Positions 6,471-13,642 of a stretch of DNA of 21,039 bases are shown here, in pieces. Within the stretch, counting starts at the first letter, position 1; every line of letters begins with the position of its first letter. The notes beneath the pieces were generated by a model. It saw nothing but the letters and a program-made list of their open reading frames with translations. It was not told the origin of the DNA and did no database searches. Position numbers and translations under genes: made by a program. The DNA comes from Anaerolineaceae bacterium (GTDB lineage: Bacteria > Chloroflexota > Anaerolineae > Anaerolineales > Anaerolineaceae): the NCBI GenBank assembly GCA_011620505.1, contig WOZA01000097.1, positions 5,664 to 26,702 on the forward strand, written 5' to 3'.

Positions 6471-7526
6471 TTAACCGTGCAGGTATTCCTGCAACGATTC
6501 TTTGCTGATACGATAAGCGCTGCCAATCTTGCGGGCTTTGAGATCGCCGGCATTGATGGCTGCAAGCACATCCTCTTCAGATACTTTCAGAAAACCAGCA
6601 GCCTCGGAAGGAGTCATAACGTCAGGCATTCCTCCTGCTGCTGCGGGAGCTATCGGCTGTGTCTGTGACTGACTTTGACCCTGCATCATCCCTGCGAGCG
6701 AACCCGACAGGGCGTTACCAATTCCCATGCCAGCACCAATTCCAGCCGTCAGACCTGCTCCACCGGAGGGGTTCTGAGCAGCGTCACGCATGGCATCTGC
6801 AGCCTGCAGCTGCGTGTAAGTCTGCATGTCGAGCATACCCATATCGCGCAGTTCTTTGGCTGACTTATCCGAAGGTTTAAGATTGCCAATGTAGAATGAT
6901 TTCAGCAGTAAACCGATCGCCAGGAAGTCATCCTGGGCCTTGGCGCGTACACCAGCCCCCAGTTCATCTGTGAGACCGATCAAGTCGAGCACATTCGTCT
7001 GCGAGGTTGTTTCTCCAAGCAGGTCCTGCAAGCGGGAGAGCAGCATGGTGCGAAGGCGGTTTTCGATATCCGAGGTGCGATAAGTGCCGAGCTGACCAAC
7101 AATCTGGGTCACAAATTGCTGAGGATCTGTGACCTGGAAGCTATAGGTACCAAAACCCTGCAGAAGAGCAATTCCGAGGCCAACACCGGTGTTGCGGACG
7201 ATGATCGGCTGGGGGGTACCCCATTTGCGATCTGCAAATTCCCGCATGGAAACAAAGTAAATCTCGGCAGTGAAGGGGGTCCGATCCCCAAAAAGCTTTC
7301 CGAGCAGGTTGGTTAGCAACGGCACATTAGCCGTGCTGATGGTGTGGCGTCCAGGACCGAGCACATCCAGCGCGCGACCATCACGGAAGAAGACTGCCGC
7401 CTGGGATTCCCGCACGATAACCTGTGAACCAAAGCGTAAATCTGCAATACCGGTTTCGGGAAAACGATGAACCAATTCATCCGCCATCTCGCTTGGATAT
7501 TCAACAACATCAAATACTCTTGCCAT
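6471..7526 (-). CDS. SPFH-domain (virion-core-like/YdjI-type) protein fused to an excisionase-type HTH
   Basis: A 351-residue protein in three parts. Residues about 30-245 are an SPFH/band-7-type domain of the YdjI 'virion core protein' kind ('GSQVIVRESQAAVFFRDGR', 'LGPGRHTISTANVPLL', 'TSDIENRLRTMLLSRLQDLL'). Residues about 250-302 form a Gly/Ala/Gln-rich linker ('GGAGLTAGIGAGMGIG'). Residues 303-351 are a helix-turn-helix of the MerR/excisionase (HTH_17) type: 'MTPSEAAGFLKVSEEDVLAA' followed by 'GDLKARKIGSAYRISKESLQ'. SPFH proteins assemble into oligomers at membranes; there is no clear N-terminal membrane anchor here. In related proteins a zinc-ribbon or GYF-like tail often sits where this HTH is. 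GGAGGA precedes the ATG. It is second in an operon, 32 nt after its partner. Whether the HTH binds DNA or only protein is unknown. Confidence 0.75.
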   Translation of the reverse strand: MARVFDVVEYPSEMADELVHRFPETGIADLRFGSQVIVRESQAAVFFRDGRALDVLGPGRHTISTANVPLLTNLLGKLFGDRTPFTAEIYFVSMREFADRKWGTPQPIIVRNTGVGLGIALLQGFGTYSFQVTDPQQFVTQIVGQLGTYRTSDIENRLRTMLLSRLQDLLGETTSQTNVLDLIGLTDELGAGVRAKAQDDFLAIGLLLKSFYIGNLKPSDKSAKELRDMGMLDMQTYTQLQAADAMRDAAQNPSGGAGLTAGIGAGMGIGNALSGSLAGMMQGQSQSQTQPIAPAAAGGMPDVMTPSEAAGFLKVSEEDVLAAINAGDLKARKIGSAYRISKESLQEYLHG

Positions 7527-7558
7527 ATTATTCCTCCATGAACATATGAATAAACTAA

Positions 7559-8077
7559 TTACGCGAGGCCCTTGAGGGCATTAGAACGCTTATCGAAGAT
7601 TTCAACGCATTCCTGGCTTACTGAAATCAAGTGTCGGATTGAGGCGGGCAAACCGTCTGTACCGATGGAAGATTCGACGTTATCGATTGCAGCGGATACA
7701 GTGGCGCCTTTTTCCAATAACGCAGCATCGTATTGGTAGATGGTCGCCAGCTCTTCTTCTTTGATTTTGATCGCATCGAACAGACCCGCGTAACCATAGG
7801 AAGCAGTTCGGACACGGTCGATGAACTGGCGCAACTTGATGGCAGCGTTTTCGAGATCATCGATGTAAGCCAGACCACCCTGCGAAATCAAGTCGCGCTG
7901 TAAACTCGAAATCCTCTGGTAATGCGCTTCGTATTCGTTAGCGATGGTTTCACGCAGTAACTTGTCGGACATTCGGCGATCGCCGCGTTCGATATACCCT
8001 TGAAAACCCGGTATCTTGGAAATCAACTTTTTTATTGGGTCTTGATCCTCAGCCACTTTATCAAAAATATCATTCAT
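7559..8077 (-). CDS. Uncharacterised helical protein paired with the SPFH gene
   Basis: A 172-residue, mostly helical, charged soluble protein with no membrane segment or signal peptide. I do not recognise a named domain. Notable segments are 'KLISKIPGFQGYIERGDRR' (17-35), followed by 'MSDKLLRETIANEYE', long amphipathic helices, and 'TASYGYAGLFDAIKIKEEEL' in the middle; proteins with this layout beside SPFH genes are familiar to me from other bacteria, but without a known role. The start is placed at the ATG at 8077 because GAAAAGGAGC lies just before it (8090-8081); a longer reading frame from 8125 would place this ribosome site inside the gene. It is first in a two-gene unit with the SPFH-HTH gene, so the two products probably act together, perhaps in membrane stress or as an oligomer partner (inference). 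Confidence 0.6.
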   Translation of the reverse strand: MNDIFDKVAEDQDPIKKLISKIPGFQGYIERGDRRMSDKLLRETIANEYEAHYQRISSLQRDLISQGGLAYIDDLENAAIKLRQFIDRVRTASYGYAGLFDAIKIKEEELATIYQYDAALLEKGATVSAAIDNVESSIGTDGLPASIRHLISVSQECVEIFDKRSNALKGLA

Positions 8078-8109
8078 GTTGCTCCTTTTCATTCTTAGAA
8101 CTATACATA

Positions 8110-8138
8110 ATCTTAGATGTTTCAAGCCACCCTGGCAA
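8110..8138 (-). promoter_or_regulatory. Possible promoter of the helical protein/SPFH operon
   Basis: On the minus strand TTGCCA (8138-8133, five of six), a 17-nt spacer and TAAGAT (8115-8110, four of six). Transcription would begin near 8103, giving a short leader with the AAAAGGAGC ribosome site. Confidence 0.4.
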
Positions 8139-8152
8139 TAGATTAACTAAGG

Positions 8153-8181
8153 TTCTCATGGAATTACAAAAATATTATAAT
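8153..8181 (+). promoter_or_regulatory. Promoter of the small membrane peptide-comF unit
   Basis: A perfect TATAAT (8176-8181) with a 17-nt spacer from TTCTCA (8153-8158, four of six). It leads directly to the AGGAGG ribosome site at 8200-8205 of the 46-codon gene, which supports that gene being real. Confidence 0.6.
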
Positions 8182-8210
8182 GGATAAAACCAATTTCATA
8201 GGAGGTTTGT

Positions 8211-8351
8211 ATGGCTTCAGGACAGGGAAATCGCCTCAGTCCCTTGGAATATTTTCTGATCATCATCCTGGTTTTGATGATCCTTTTTACGTTATTGTCG
8301 ATTTTCTGGCCTGCCATACAACTTTTCTACCAAAACACCTTCGCTAACTGA
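8211..8351 (+). CDS. Small single-span membrane peptide, 46 residues
   Basis: A short open frame from ATG 8211 to TGA 8349-8351. It begins MASGQGNRLSPLEY and continues with an uninterrupted hydrophobic segment at about residues 15-33 ('FLIIILVLMILFTLLSIFW'), then 'PAIQLFYQNTFAN'. A textbook AGGAGG lies at 8200-8205, 5 nt from the start, behind a promoter with a perfect TATAAT. Its stop overlaps the comF start as TGATG, so translation of comF is likely coupled to it. The hydrophilic N-terminus, one membrane helix and short tail suggest an inner-membrane micropeptide. I know no family for it. A role with ComF or in the membrane is only a guess. Genes this short are usually missed by annotation. 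Confidence 0.7.
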   Translation: MASGQGNRLSPLEYFLIIILVLMILFTLLSIFWPAIQLFYQNTFAN

Positions 8352-9076
8352 TGGACATCCAAGAAATCAAAGCACAATTGCCAGAGTGGATGTGGAACGC
8401 CATTGACTGGGTCTTTCCGCCGCATTGCCTGGGGTGCGGTGTGGAGGGGGAAATCATCTGCCCTGAGTGTTACGCAACGATCAAACGTGTTCCTGTAAAT
8501 GTGTGCCCATATTGCAATGCGTATGTCAGTACGGCCGGGCACTGCCCCAATTGCCTGAATCGCAAGCCAGCTTATACACAATTTAGGGCATATGCGTTTT
8601 ATGGTGGAGTGATCCGAGAGGCTGTTCACCAATTGAAATACCAAAATGATATCGGCATTGCCCGGATTTTGGCGGGCTACCTGCTGAAAGTTATCCAGGC
8701 CGAAAACTGGGAAATAGACCTGGTTGTGCCGGTTCCATTATCGAAAAGTAAACAAGACCAACGTGGGTACAACCAAGCCGAACGCCTTGCCAGACCTGTG
8801 GCAGGTGCGCTTGGGAAACCTATGTCTACCGAAGGGCTAAGCCGGATCAGAGAGAAAGCATCCCAGGTGAATTTAGATGTGAAATCGCGCAGGGAAAACG
8901 TGCGTGGGGTGTTTGAAGCAGATCCAGCCATTGTCAAGGGTAAGCGCATTTTGTTAATCGACGATGTTTTCACAACAGGAGCCACCCTCGAATCGGCCTC
9001 ACAGGCTCTGAAAGATGCAAATTCCGGGCTTGTTTATGCGGTTACAGTTGGGAAGTCAGATTTCAATGTCAATTGA
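8351..9076 (+). CDS. comF: ComF-family phosphoribosyltransferase-like protein with double zinc ribbon
   Basis: A 241-residue protein with the ComF plan. An N-terminal double zinc ribbon uses cysteine pairs C26/C29, C37/C40, C52/C55 and C65/C68 ('HCLGC', 'CPEC', 'CPYC', 'HCPNC'). A type I phosphoribosyltransferase domain follows, with 'DLVVPVPLSKSK', 'QRGYNQAERLA' (about 137-147) and the PRPP-binding loop 'LLIDDVFTTGATL' (201-213). ComF helps natural competence in Firmicutes and Proteobacteria, probably with the late steps of DNA uptake, but it is also widespread in bacteria not known to be competent. No other competence genes are visible. Its ATG overlaps the preceding peptide's TGA by 1 nt (TGATG). 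Confidence 0.88.
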   Translation: MDIQEIKAQLPEWMWNAIDWVFPPHCLGCGVEGEIICPECYATIKRVPVNVCPYCNAYVSTAGHCPNCLNRKPAYTQFRAYAFYGGVIREAVHQLKYQNDIGIARILAGYLLKVIQAENWEIDLVVPVPLSKSKQDQRGYNQAERLARPVAGALGKPMSTEGLSRIREKASQVNLDVKSRRENVRGVFEADPAIVKGKRILLIDDVFTTGATLESASQALKDANSGLVYAVTVGKSDFNVN

Positions 9077-9077
9077 A

Positions 9078-9107
9078 TTTACGTTTAAATAACATATCAT
9101 GTATAAT
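9078..9107 (+). promoter_or_regulatory. Promoter of hpf
   Basis: TTTACG (9078-9083, four of six), an 18-nt spacer and a perfect TATAAT (9102-9107). Transcription would start near 9114, before AGGAGG at 9123-9128. It lies just after the comF stop, so hpf can be expressed on its own. Confidence 0.55.
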
Positions 9108-9133
9108 TCCTTAAAATCATTCAGGAGGTTCCC

Positions 9134-9697
9134 ATGGCTCTAAATATGGATATTTACACAAAAGACCTTGAATTGACCGACCGAATCAAGGAATACGCAA
9201 CCAAAAAAGTCGGTAAGCTGGATAGGTTCCTCAGTGAAATCACCGAATGCCGTGTAGATTTAGGGTATGCCAAGACCGCAAGGAATGCTTCAGATCGCTT
9301 TACAGCCCAGGTCACCATCCGCGGTAAAGGCTTCATCCTTCGTTCAGAAGAAAGGGCAGACAGCATCTACGCCGCGATTGATGCGACCGTTGATAAGATG
9401 ACCCGACAAATTGAGCGATTTAAGGGCAAGCATTGGCGCAAACGTGCTCCTGAGACAGCTGAGATCACTGCTGCTGCTACTCCTGAAGAAGTCGAAGAGG
9501 AAGAAGCTACCCCAGTAATTGTTCGAAGGAAGACCTTCACATTGACTCCCATGGACGAGCAGGAAGCACTTGAGCAATTGCAGTTGCTCGGTCACGAAGA
9601 TTTCTTTGTGTTCTATAATGCCGAAACTTCAAAGATCAATGTTCTGTATCGACGCCGTGATGGAACCTACGGTCTGATTGATCCAGTTGTTGGATAG
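9134..9697 (+). CDS. hpf: Long-form ribosome hibernation-promoting factor
   Basis: A 187-residue protein with both domains of long HPF. The N-terminal S30AE/RaiA fold (about 1-100) reads 'MDIYTKDLELTDRIKEYATK', 'KVGKLDRFL' and 'VTIRGKGFILRSEERADSIY', and binds the mRNA/tRNA channel of the 30S subunit. A Glu/Ala-rich linker (about 110-130) follows, then the C-terminal dimerisation domain (about 133-187) with 'RRKTFTLTPMDEQEALEQ' and 'GHEDFFVFYNAETSKINVLY'. The long form alone pairs ribosomes into inactive 100S dimers in stationary phase. TCAGGAGG lies 6 nt before the ATG. It has its own promoter, as expected for a stress-induced gene, and is followed by a very stable hairpin. Confidence 0.93.
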   Translation: MALNMDIYTKDLELTDRIKEYATKKVGKLDRFLSEITECRVDLGYAKTARNASDRFTAQVTIRGKGFILRSEERADSIYAAIDATVDKMTRQIERFKGKHWRKRAPETAEITAAATPEEVEEEEATPVIVRRKTFTLTPMDEQEALEQLQLLGHEDFFVFYNAETSKINVLYRRRDGTYGLIDPVVG

Positions 9698-9714
9698 GAT
9701 AGTCTGAAGAAATT

Positions 9715-9750
9715 ACGCACATGCAGCCTCGGAAGTGGCTGCATGTGCGT
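9715..9750 (+). terminator. 14-bp perfect hairpin in the hpf-folE gap, terminator without a U tract
   Basis: ACGCACATGCAGCC (9715-9728) pairs perfectly with GGCTGCATGTGCGT (9737-9750) around an 8-nt loop, beginning 18 nt after the hpf stop. The bases after it are TAAAATAAGC on the plus strand, and AATTTCTTC on the minus strand, so it is not a standard U-tailed terminator. It could be a transcript-end stabiliser, a pause site, or a palindromic operator in front of folE. Confidence 0.4.
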
Positions 9751-9776
9751 TAAAATAAGCTCAGGAGAATTTAACT

Positions 9777-10394
9777 ATGGCTTATGAAGATGATGATGAT
9801 TTTGTGCTACCCCCCAACCTTACCGGTGAAAACGCTTTTGATCTGCCTGCCATCACAAACTCTGTTCGTGAGATATTGAGAGCTATTGGCGAGGATCCTG
9901 AACGGGAAGGTCTGGTTCGCACGCCTGAGCGCGTTGCGCGAGCATACCAGGAGATTCTGGGAGGTTATAATACCGATCCGGTTCAACTGGTCAATGGCGC
10001 TCTGTTCACGGTTGATTATGATGAAATGGTGATCGTGAAGGACATTGAATACTACAGTCTATGCGAGCATCACATGCTGCCATTTTTTGGTAAAGCACAT
10101 GTCGCTTACGTGCCCAAAGGAAAAGTCCTCGGACTTTCAAAAATACCCCGAATTGTTGATATGTTTGCGCATAGATTGCAGGTGCAAGAAAGGATGACTC
10201 AGCAAATTGCGGAATTCATCCAGGAGGTCATTGACCCCTGGGGGGTGGGTGTGGTGATTGATGGGCAGCATTTGTGCATGATGATGCGCGGGATAAAAAA
10301 GGAACAGGCTAAAATGACAACATCCGCAATGCTGGGCGGATTCCGAAAGCGCCTGGAGACCAGGATGGAGTTTTTGAACCGGATCTCAAACTAA
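9777..10394 (+). CDS. folE: GTP cyclohydrolase I
   Basis: A 205-residue enzyme that opens GTP to 7,8-dihydroneopterin triphosphate, the first step of pterin and folate synthesis, as a cytosolic decamer. The zinc site is C96, H99 and C167 in 'YYSLCEHHMLPFFGKAHVAY' and 'DGQHLCMMMRGI', with H98 matching the catalytic His112 of the E. coli enzyme. 'LVRTPERVARAYQEI' and 'GLSKIPRIVDMFAHRLQVQE' are also typical. The N-terminus has an acidic patch (EDDDDF) before the conserved core. CAGGAG precedes the ATG. It converges on folB with a 4-nt tail overlap (CTAA shared by both stops). Confidence 0.95.
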   Translation: MAYEDDDDFVLPPNLTGENAFDLPAITNSVREILRAIGEDPEREGLVRTPERVARAYQEILGGYNTDPVQLVNGALFTVDYDEMVIVKDIEYYSLCEHHMLPFFGKAHVAYVPKGKVLGLSKIPRIVDMFAHRLQVQERMTQQIAEFIQEVIDPWGVGVVIDGQHLCMMMRGIKKEQAKMTTSAMLGGFRKRLETRMEFLNRISN

Positions 10395-10756
10395 GTGTTG
10401 CCTGCGACAGCTTCCCGATAGATTTCAACTCCGACACGCGCGGTATTGGCAACAAACTCCGGTTTTTCGATTCTGATACTTACCGCATTAATGCCAAACT
10501 CGTCGAGAAGCATCGTGGCAAGATTTTCAGCCAGGGCTTCAAGTGTGTAGAACTGCGTTTCAGCCACACGAGCGATTACAGATTTGGCGACGGTCGAATA
10601 ACTAACGGTATCATCGATGTTATCAGTCAATCCAGCTGGTTTTAGATCCATGAACAGACTGATATTGATCAGCAGTGTCTGTGGTTGATCCCGTTCAGGC
10701 GACTTCACGCCGATGATGCCTGAGGCTCGTAAATCGGTAATTATGATTTTATCCAT
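10391..10756 (-). CDS. folB: Dihydroneopterin aldolase
   Basis: A 121-residue protein of normal FolB length. It cleaves 7,8-dihydroneopterin to 6-hydroxymethyl-dihydropterin and glycolaldehyde, and may epimerise it. Seen in sequence: 'GIIGVKSPERDQPQTLLI' with E21 (pterin-anchoring region), 'DDTVSYSTVAKSV' (48-60), 'FYTLEALAENLA' with E73, and 'IRIEKPEFVANTARVGVEI' with the catalytic K98. It is second in an operon, 11 nt after the SDR gene, with AACAGGAA as ribosome site. It meets folE tail to tail with a 4-nt overlap, so three pterin genes sit together on both strands. Confidence 0.92.
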   Translation of the reverse strand: MDKIIITDLRASGIIGVKSPERDQPQTLLINISLFMDLKPAGLTDNIDDTVSYSTVAKSVIARVAETQFYTLEALAENLATMLLDEFGINAVSIRIEKPEFVANTARVGVEIYREAVAGNT

Positions 10757-10767
10757 TCTGATTCCTG

Positions 10768-11499
10768 TTAGAGAAATTCACCGCCATCGACCCGAAGGAC
10801 GTGCCCGGTCATAAAATCCTGGCTAAGGATATGAAGCACATTCTGAGCAATGATCTCAGGGCTGCCAATGCGCTTTAACGGGATTTGACGGTCTGCCACG
10901 ACCTGTAAATCGACATGCTCGTATCCCTGTAAAGGCAACATTGTCCCGGGAGCGATGGCATTGACGGTGATATTGGGTGCCAGTTCCAAGGCGAACATGG
11001 CAGTTATTGTGTTAATGGCCTGCTTTGCGACCCTATAGCTGAAGTGGTCTGTTCCATTCCGGAATACTTTTCCATCGCTGATGTTGATCACTTTCCCTTG
11101 CACATCACGGGGAAGTTGGTTGGCAAAAGCTGAGATTAGCAACCAGGGAGAAAAAAGATTCACGTTGAACACTCTGTTGATCTTCTCCGGTGTAGCGGCT
11201 TTTCCAGAGCCAGCAGGATAGATCCCAGCGTTGTTGATCAAAATATCAATATGACCGAACTCAGAGCAAACCCGGGTCATCAAATCCTGGACGTGAGAAA
11301 TATCCTCCAGATCTTGTTGGAAGACTTGTGCCTTTCTACCCATTTTTTCAAGGTCGGATTTTACCTGGATCACCGATTCAGCGGAGGTGTTATAGTGAAG
11401 CGCCAGGTTGCAGCCAGACTCGCCCAGCGCAAGAGCTATTGCCCGCCCAAGACGAATGCCACTACCGGTGACCAAAGCATTCTTACCTTTTAGATCCAT
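10768..11499 (-). CDS. SDR oxidoreductase, PTR1/FolM-like pteridine reductase candidate
   Basis: A 243-residue short-chain dehydrogenase. The cofactor motif is 'TGSGIRLG' (11-18), that is TGx3RxG as in trypanosomatid PTR1 and E. coli FolM, not the usual TGx3GxG. 'NNAG' lies at 89-92. The catalytic region is 'INISDGKVFRNGT' then 'YRVAK', with D142, Y155 and K159; the D-Y and Y-K spacing (13 and 4) equals that of D181-Y194-K198 in Leishmania PTR1. 'HYNTSAE' at 35-41 fits NADPH preference. It is the first gene of an operon with folB, opposite folE. I infer reduction of dihydropterins or dihydrofolate; a general SDR is the alternative. GGTGAG precedes the ATG. Confidence 0.72.
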   Translation of the reverse strand: MDLKGKNALVTGSGIRLGRAIALALGESGCNLALHYNTSAESVIQVKSDLEKMGRKAQVFQQDLEDISHVQDLMTRVCSEFGHIDILINNAGIYPAGSGKAATPEKINRVFNVNLFSPWLLISAFANQLPRDVQGKVINISDGKVFRNGTDHFSYRVAKQAINTITAMFALELAPNITVNAIAPGTMLPLQGYEHVDLQVVADRQIPLKRIGSPEIIAQNVLHILSQDFMTGHVLRVDGGEFL

Positions 11500-11524
11500 G
11501 ATTCACTCACCTTTCTTTCTTGAA

Positions 11525-11544
11525 TAGTTAACTTATCTTAACTA
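11525..11544. promoter_or_regulatory. Operator-like palindrome in the SDR-transketolase divergent region
   Basis: TAGTTAA (11525-11531), a 6-nt spacer and TTAACTA (11538-11544) form a 20-nt perfect dyad. A possible minus-strand -10 box TAAGAT (11540-11535) lies inside it, so a bound regulator could repress the SDR-folB operon. The dyad is 26 nt upstream of the SDR start codon. No regulator gene is nearby. Confidence 0.35.
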
Positions 11545-11579
11545 ATTAAACCTAGTTGAAGCAGTGCCTTTGTGTTCAA

Positions 11580-11588
11580 TGGTAGAAT
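11580..11588 (+). promoter_or_regulatory. Extended -10 promoter of tkt-tal/pgi
   Basis: TGG followed by TAGAAT (11580-11588) is an extended -10 element (TGn plus five of six). There is no good -35 at 16-18 nt, which is usual for this promoter kind. Transcription would begin near 11595, before TTGGAGG at 11615-11621. Confidence 0.4.
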
Positions 11589-11627
11589 TTTATCATTCCA
11601 AAACAATAATAATCTTGGAGGTCGTGC

Positions 11628-13625
11628 ATGACAAATATCGATCTGGAAAAAGCGTTGAATACAATCAGGTTCCTTTCAGCTGACGGCGTGCAGAAGGCAA
11701 ATTCTGGTCACACTGGTCTTCCAATGGGTGCAGCAGCCCTTGCCTATACACTTTTTATGCGCCACATGAAGTACAACCCGTCAGATCCATCGTGGTCAAA
11801 CCGTGATCGTTTTGTCCTTTCAGGTGGGCACGGCTCCATGCTGCTTTACAGCATGCTCTACCTGACCGGGTATGATGTGTCGATGGAGGACCTGAAACAA
11901 TTCCGCCAATGGGGCTCCAAGACCCCCGGTCACCCCGAATGGAGGCATACGCCCGGGGTGGAAACGACCACAGGACCTCTCGGACAGGGATTTGCCTCCG
12001 GGGTAGGGATGGCGATTGCTGAGCAGCACCTGGCCGCGATTTTCAACAAACCAGGATACGAAATTGTCGATCATTACACCTTCGGCATTGTAACGGATGG
12101 CGACTTGATGGAAGGCATCAGCTCGGAGGCTGCCTCACTGGCTGGGCACCTCAAGCTCGGAAAATTGATCTATCTATACGATGACAACAAAATCACCATT
12201 GAAGGATCAACCAATATTGCCTTCACTGAGAATGTAGCAAAGCGGTTTGAGGCGTATGGCTGGCATGTTTTACGGGTAGCAGATGGTAATGATGTTGACG
12301 CAATAGATGCTGCTGTTGAGGAAGCCAAAAAGGACCCCCGTCCTTCAATCATTCTTTGCCGCACAACGATCGGCTACGGTCTGCCAACCAAGGCGAATAC
12401 TCCCGGTATCCATGGATCCCCGGCTGGCGAAGAAGAGTTGGCCAAAGCCAAGGAGAATGTTGGTTGGCCAGTTGAGCCAATGTTTTATGTTCCTGAGGAG
12501 ATACTGGCACACTTCCGTACCCGGCAGGATGCTGGCAAAAAAGCTCAGGAGAAATGGGTTGATGGTTACAACAGCTACAAGGCAGCATACCCGGAGCTTG
12601 CGGCTGAATTTGAGCGAAGGCTTTCCGGGGAGTTGCCCAAAGGTTGGGATAAAGCTTTACCCATGTTCCCGGCAAGTGATAAAGGCTTAGCTTCGCGTGA
12701 AGCTTCTGGAAAAGTGATCAACGCGATATGTGCTGTCTTGCCTGAGTTATTCGGCGGTTCAGCAGATTTGGCTTCGTCAGTAAAGACCTGGATGGACAAA
12801 GTGCCAGCATTCAGCCCGGAAACACCTGAAGGTCGGAATGTCCATTTTGGAGTTCGTGAGATCTCCATGGGTGCAATCGGTAATGGTTTGCTGGTCCATG
12901 GCGGTTTTATCCCCTACGTCGCGACCTTCCTGGTATTCTCAGACTATGCAAGAGCCTCGCTGCGCGTAGCCGCACTCTCAAAGATGGGTGTCATTTGGGT
13001 GCTCACCCATGACTCTATTGCTGTTGGAGAAGACGGACCCACTCATCAACCTGTCGAGCAGGTCATGAGCCTGCGGCTTATCCCGGACTTGGTTGTGTTA
13101 CGACCTGGCGATGCCAATGAAGTCAGTGAAGCGTGGAAATATGCGATTGAACATCGCGACCGACCAGTGGCATTGATCCTTTCAAGACAAAACTTGCCTA
13201 CTTTCGACCGCAAGGTATGCAATCCTGCAAAGGGCGTGGCCAGAGGTGCGTATATCCTCTATGAAACAGAAGCGGGTATACCGGATATCATTCTGATGGC
13301 AACCGGATCTGAACTGAGCCTGGCTTTTGATGCAGGAAAGAAACTTGAGAAACAAGGTCGCAAAGTACGGGTGGTCTCCTTCTCAAGCTGGGAGTTATTC
13401 GAGAAGCAACCAAGGAAATACCAGCAATCCGTGCTGCCCTCTGAGGTGAAACGGCGTGTCTCGATTGAGGCAGGTGTGACCACAGGTTGGCAAAAGTATG
13501 TTGGCTCTGAGGGTATTGAGATTGGCATCGACCAGTTTGGCAAATGTGGTCCAGGTGAGATTGTGCTGGAAAAATTTGGCTTCACGGTAAACAACGTCGT
13601 GAAATTAGCGCGGAAACTATTTTAG
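11628..13625 (+). CDS. tkt: Transketolase
   Basis: A full-length 665-residue thiamine-diphosphate enzyme moving two-carbon units between pentose, tetrose, hexose and triose phosphates. Seen: H28 in 'ANSGHTGLPMG', H68 in 'SGGHGSMLLY', 'TTTGPLGQGFASG' (about 113-125), the TPP/Mg motif 'TDGDLMEG' (156-163) through N187, 'GIHGSPAGEEE', and the catalytic glutamate in 'HFGVREISMGAIGNG'. It has the N-terminal TPP, pyrimidine and C-terminal domains in one chain, unlike split archaeal forms. TTGGAGG gives a strong ribosome site. The next gene starts 17 nt downstream, making a pentose-phosphate operon. Confidence 0.95.
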   Translation: MTNIDLEKALNTIRFLSADGVQKANSGHTGLPMGAAALAYTLFMRHMKYNPSDPSWSNRDRFVLSGGHGSMLLYSMLYLTGYDVSMEDLKQFRQWGSKTPGHPEWRHTPGVETTTGPLGQGFASGVGMAIAEQHLAAIFNKPGYEIVDHYTFGIVTDGDLMEGISSEAASLAGHLKLGKLIYLYDDNKITIEGSTNIAFTENVAKRFEAYGWHVLRVADGNDVDAIDAAVEEAKKDPRPSIILCRTTIGYGLPTKANTPGIHGSPAGEEELAKAKENVGWPVEPMFYVPEEILAHFRTRQDAGKKAQEKWVDGYNSYKAAYPELAAEFERRLSGELPKGWDKALPMFPASDKGLASREASGKVINAICAVLPELFGGSADLASSVKTWMDKVPAFSPETPEGRNVHFGVREISMGAIGNGLLVHGGFIPYVATFLVFSDYARASLRVAALSKMGVIWVLTHDSIAVGEDGPTHQPVEQVMSLRLIPDLVVLRPGDANEVSEAWKYAIEHRDRPVALILSRQNLPTFDRKVCNPAKGVARGAYILYETEAGIPDIILMATGSELSLAFDAGKKLEKQGRKVRVVSFSSWELFEKQPRKYQQSVLPSEVKRRVSIEAGVTTGWQKYVGSEGIEIGIDQFGKCGPGEIVLEKFGFTVNNVVKLARKLF

Positions 13626-13642
13626 GTATCAGGAGTGAACCA

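Noticed and set aside
6471..6620. HTH_17 domain as a sign of a prophage or integrative element
   Set aside because: The HTH is fused to an SPFH protein, and no integrase, att-like repeat or phage gene is present in the window.
8078..8125. Longer start of the helical protein at 8125
   Set aside because: The good ribosome site GAAAAGGAGC at 8090-8081 would fall inside the gene, and the extra 16 residues are unlike the rest.
8351..9076. comF as part of a competence or DNA-uptake island
   Set aside because: No comE, pil or dprA-like genes lie nearby; isolated comF genes are common in bacteria.
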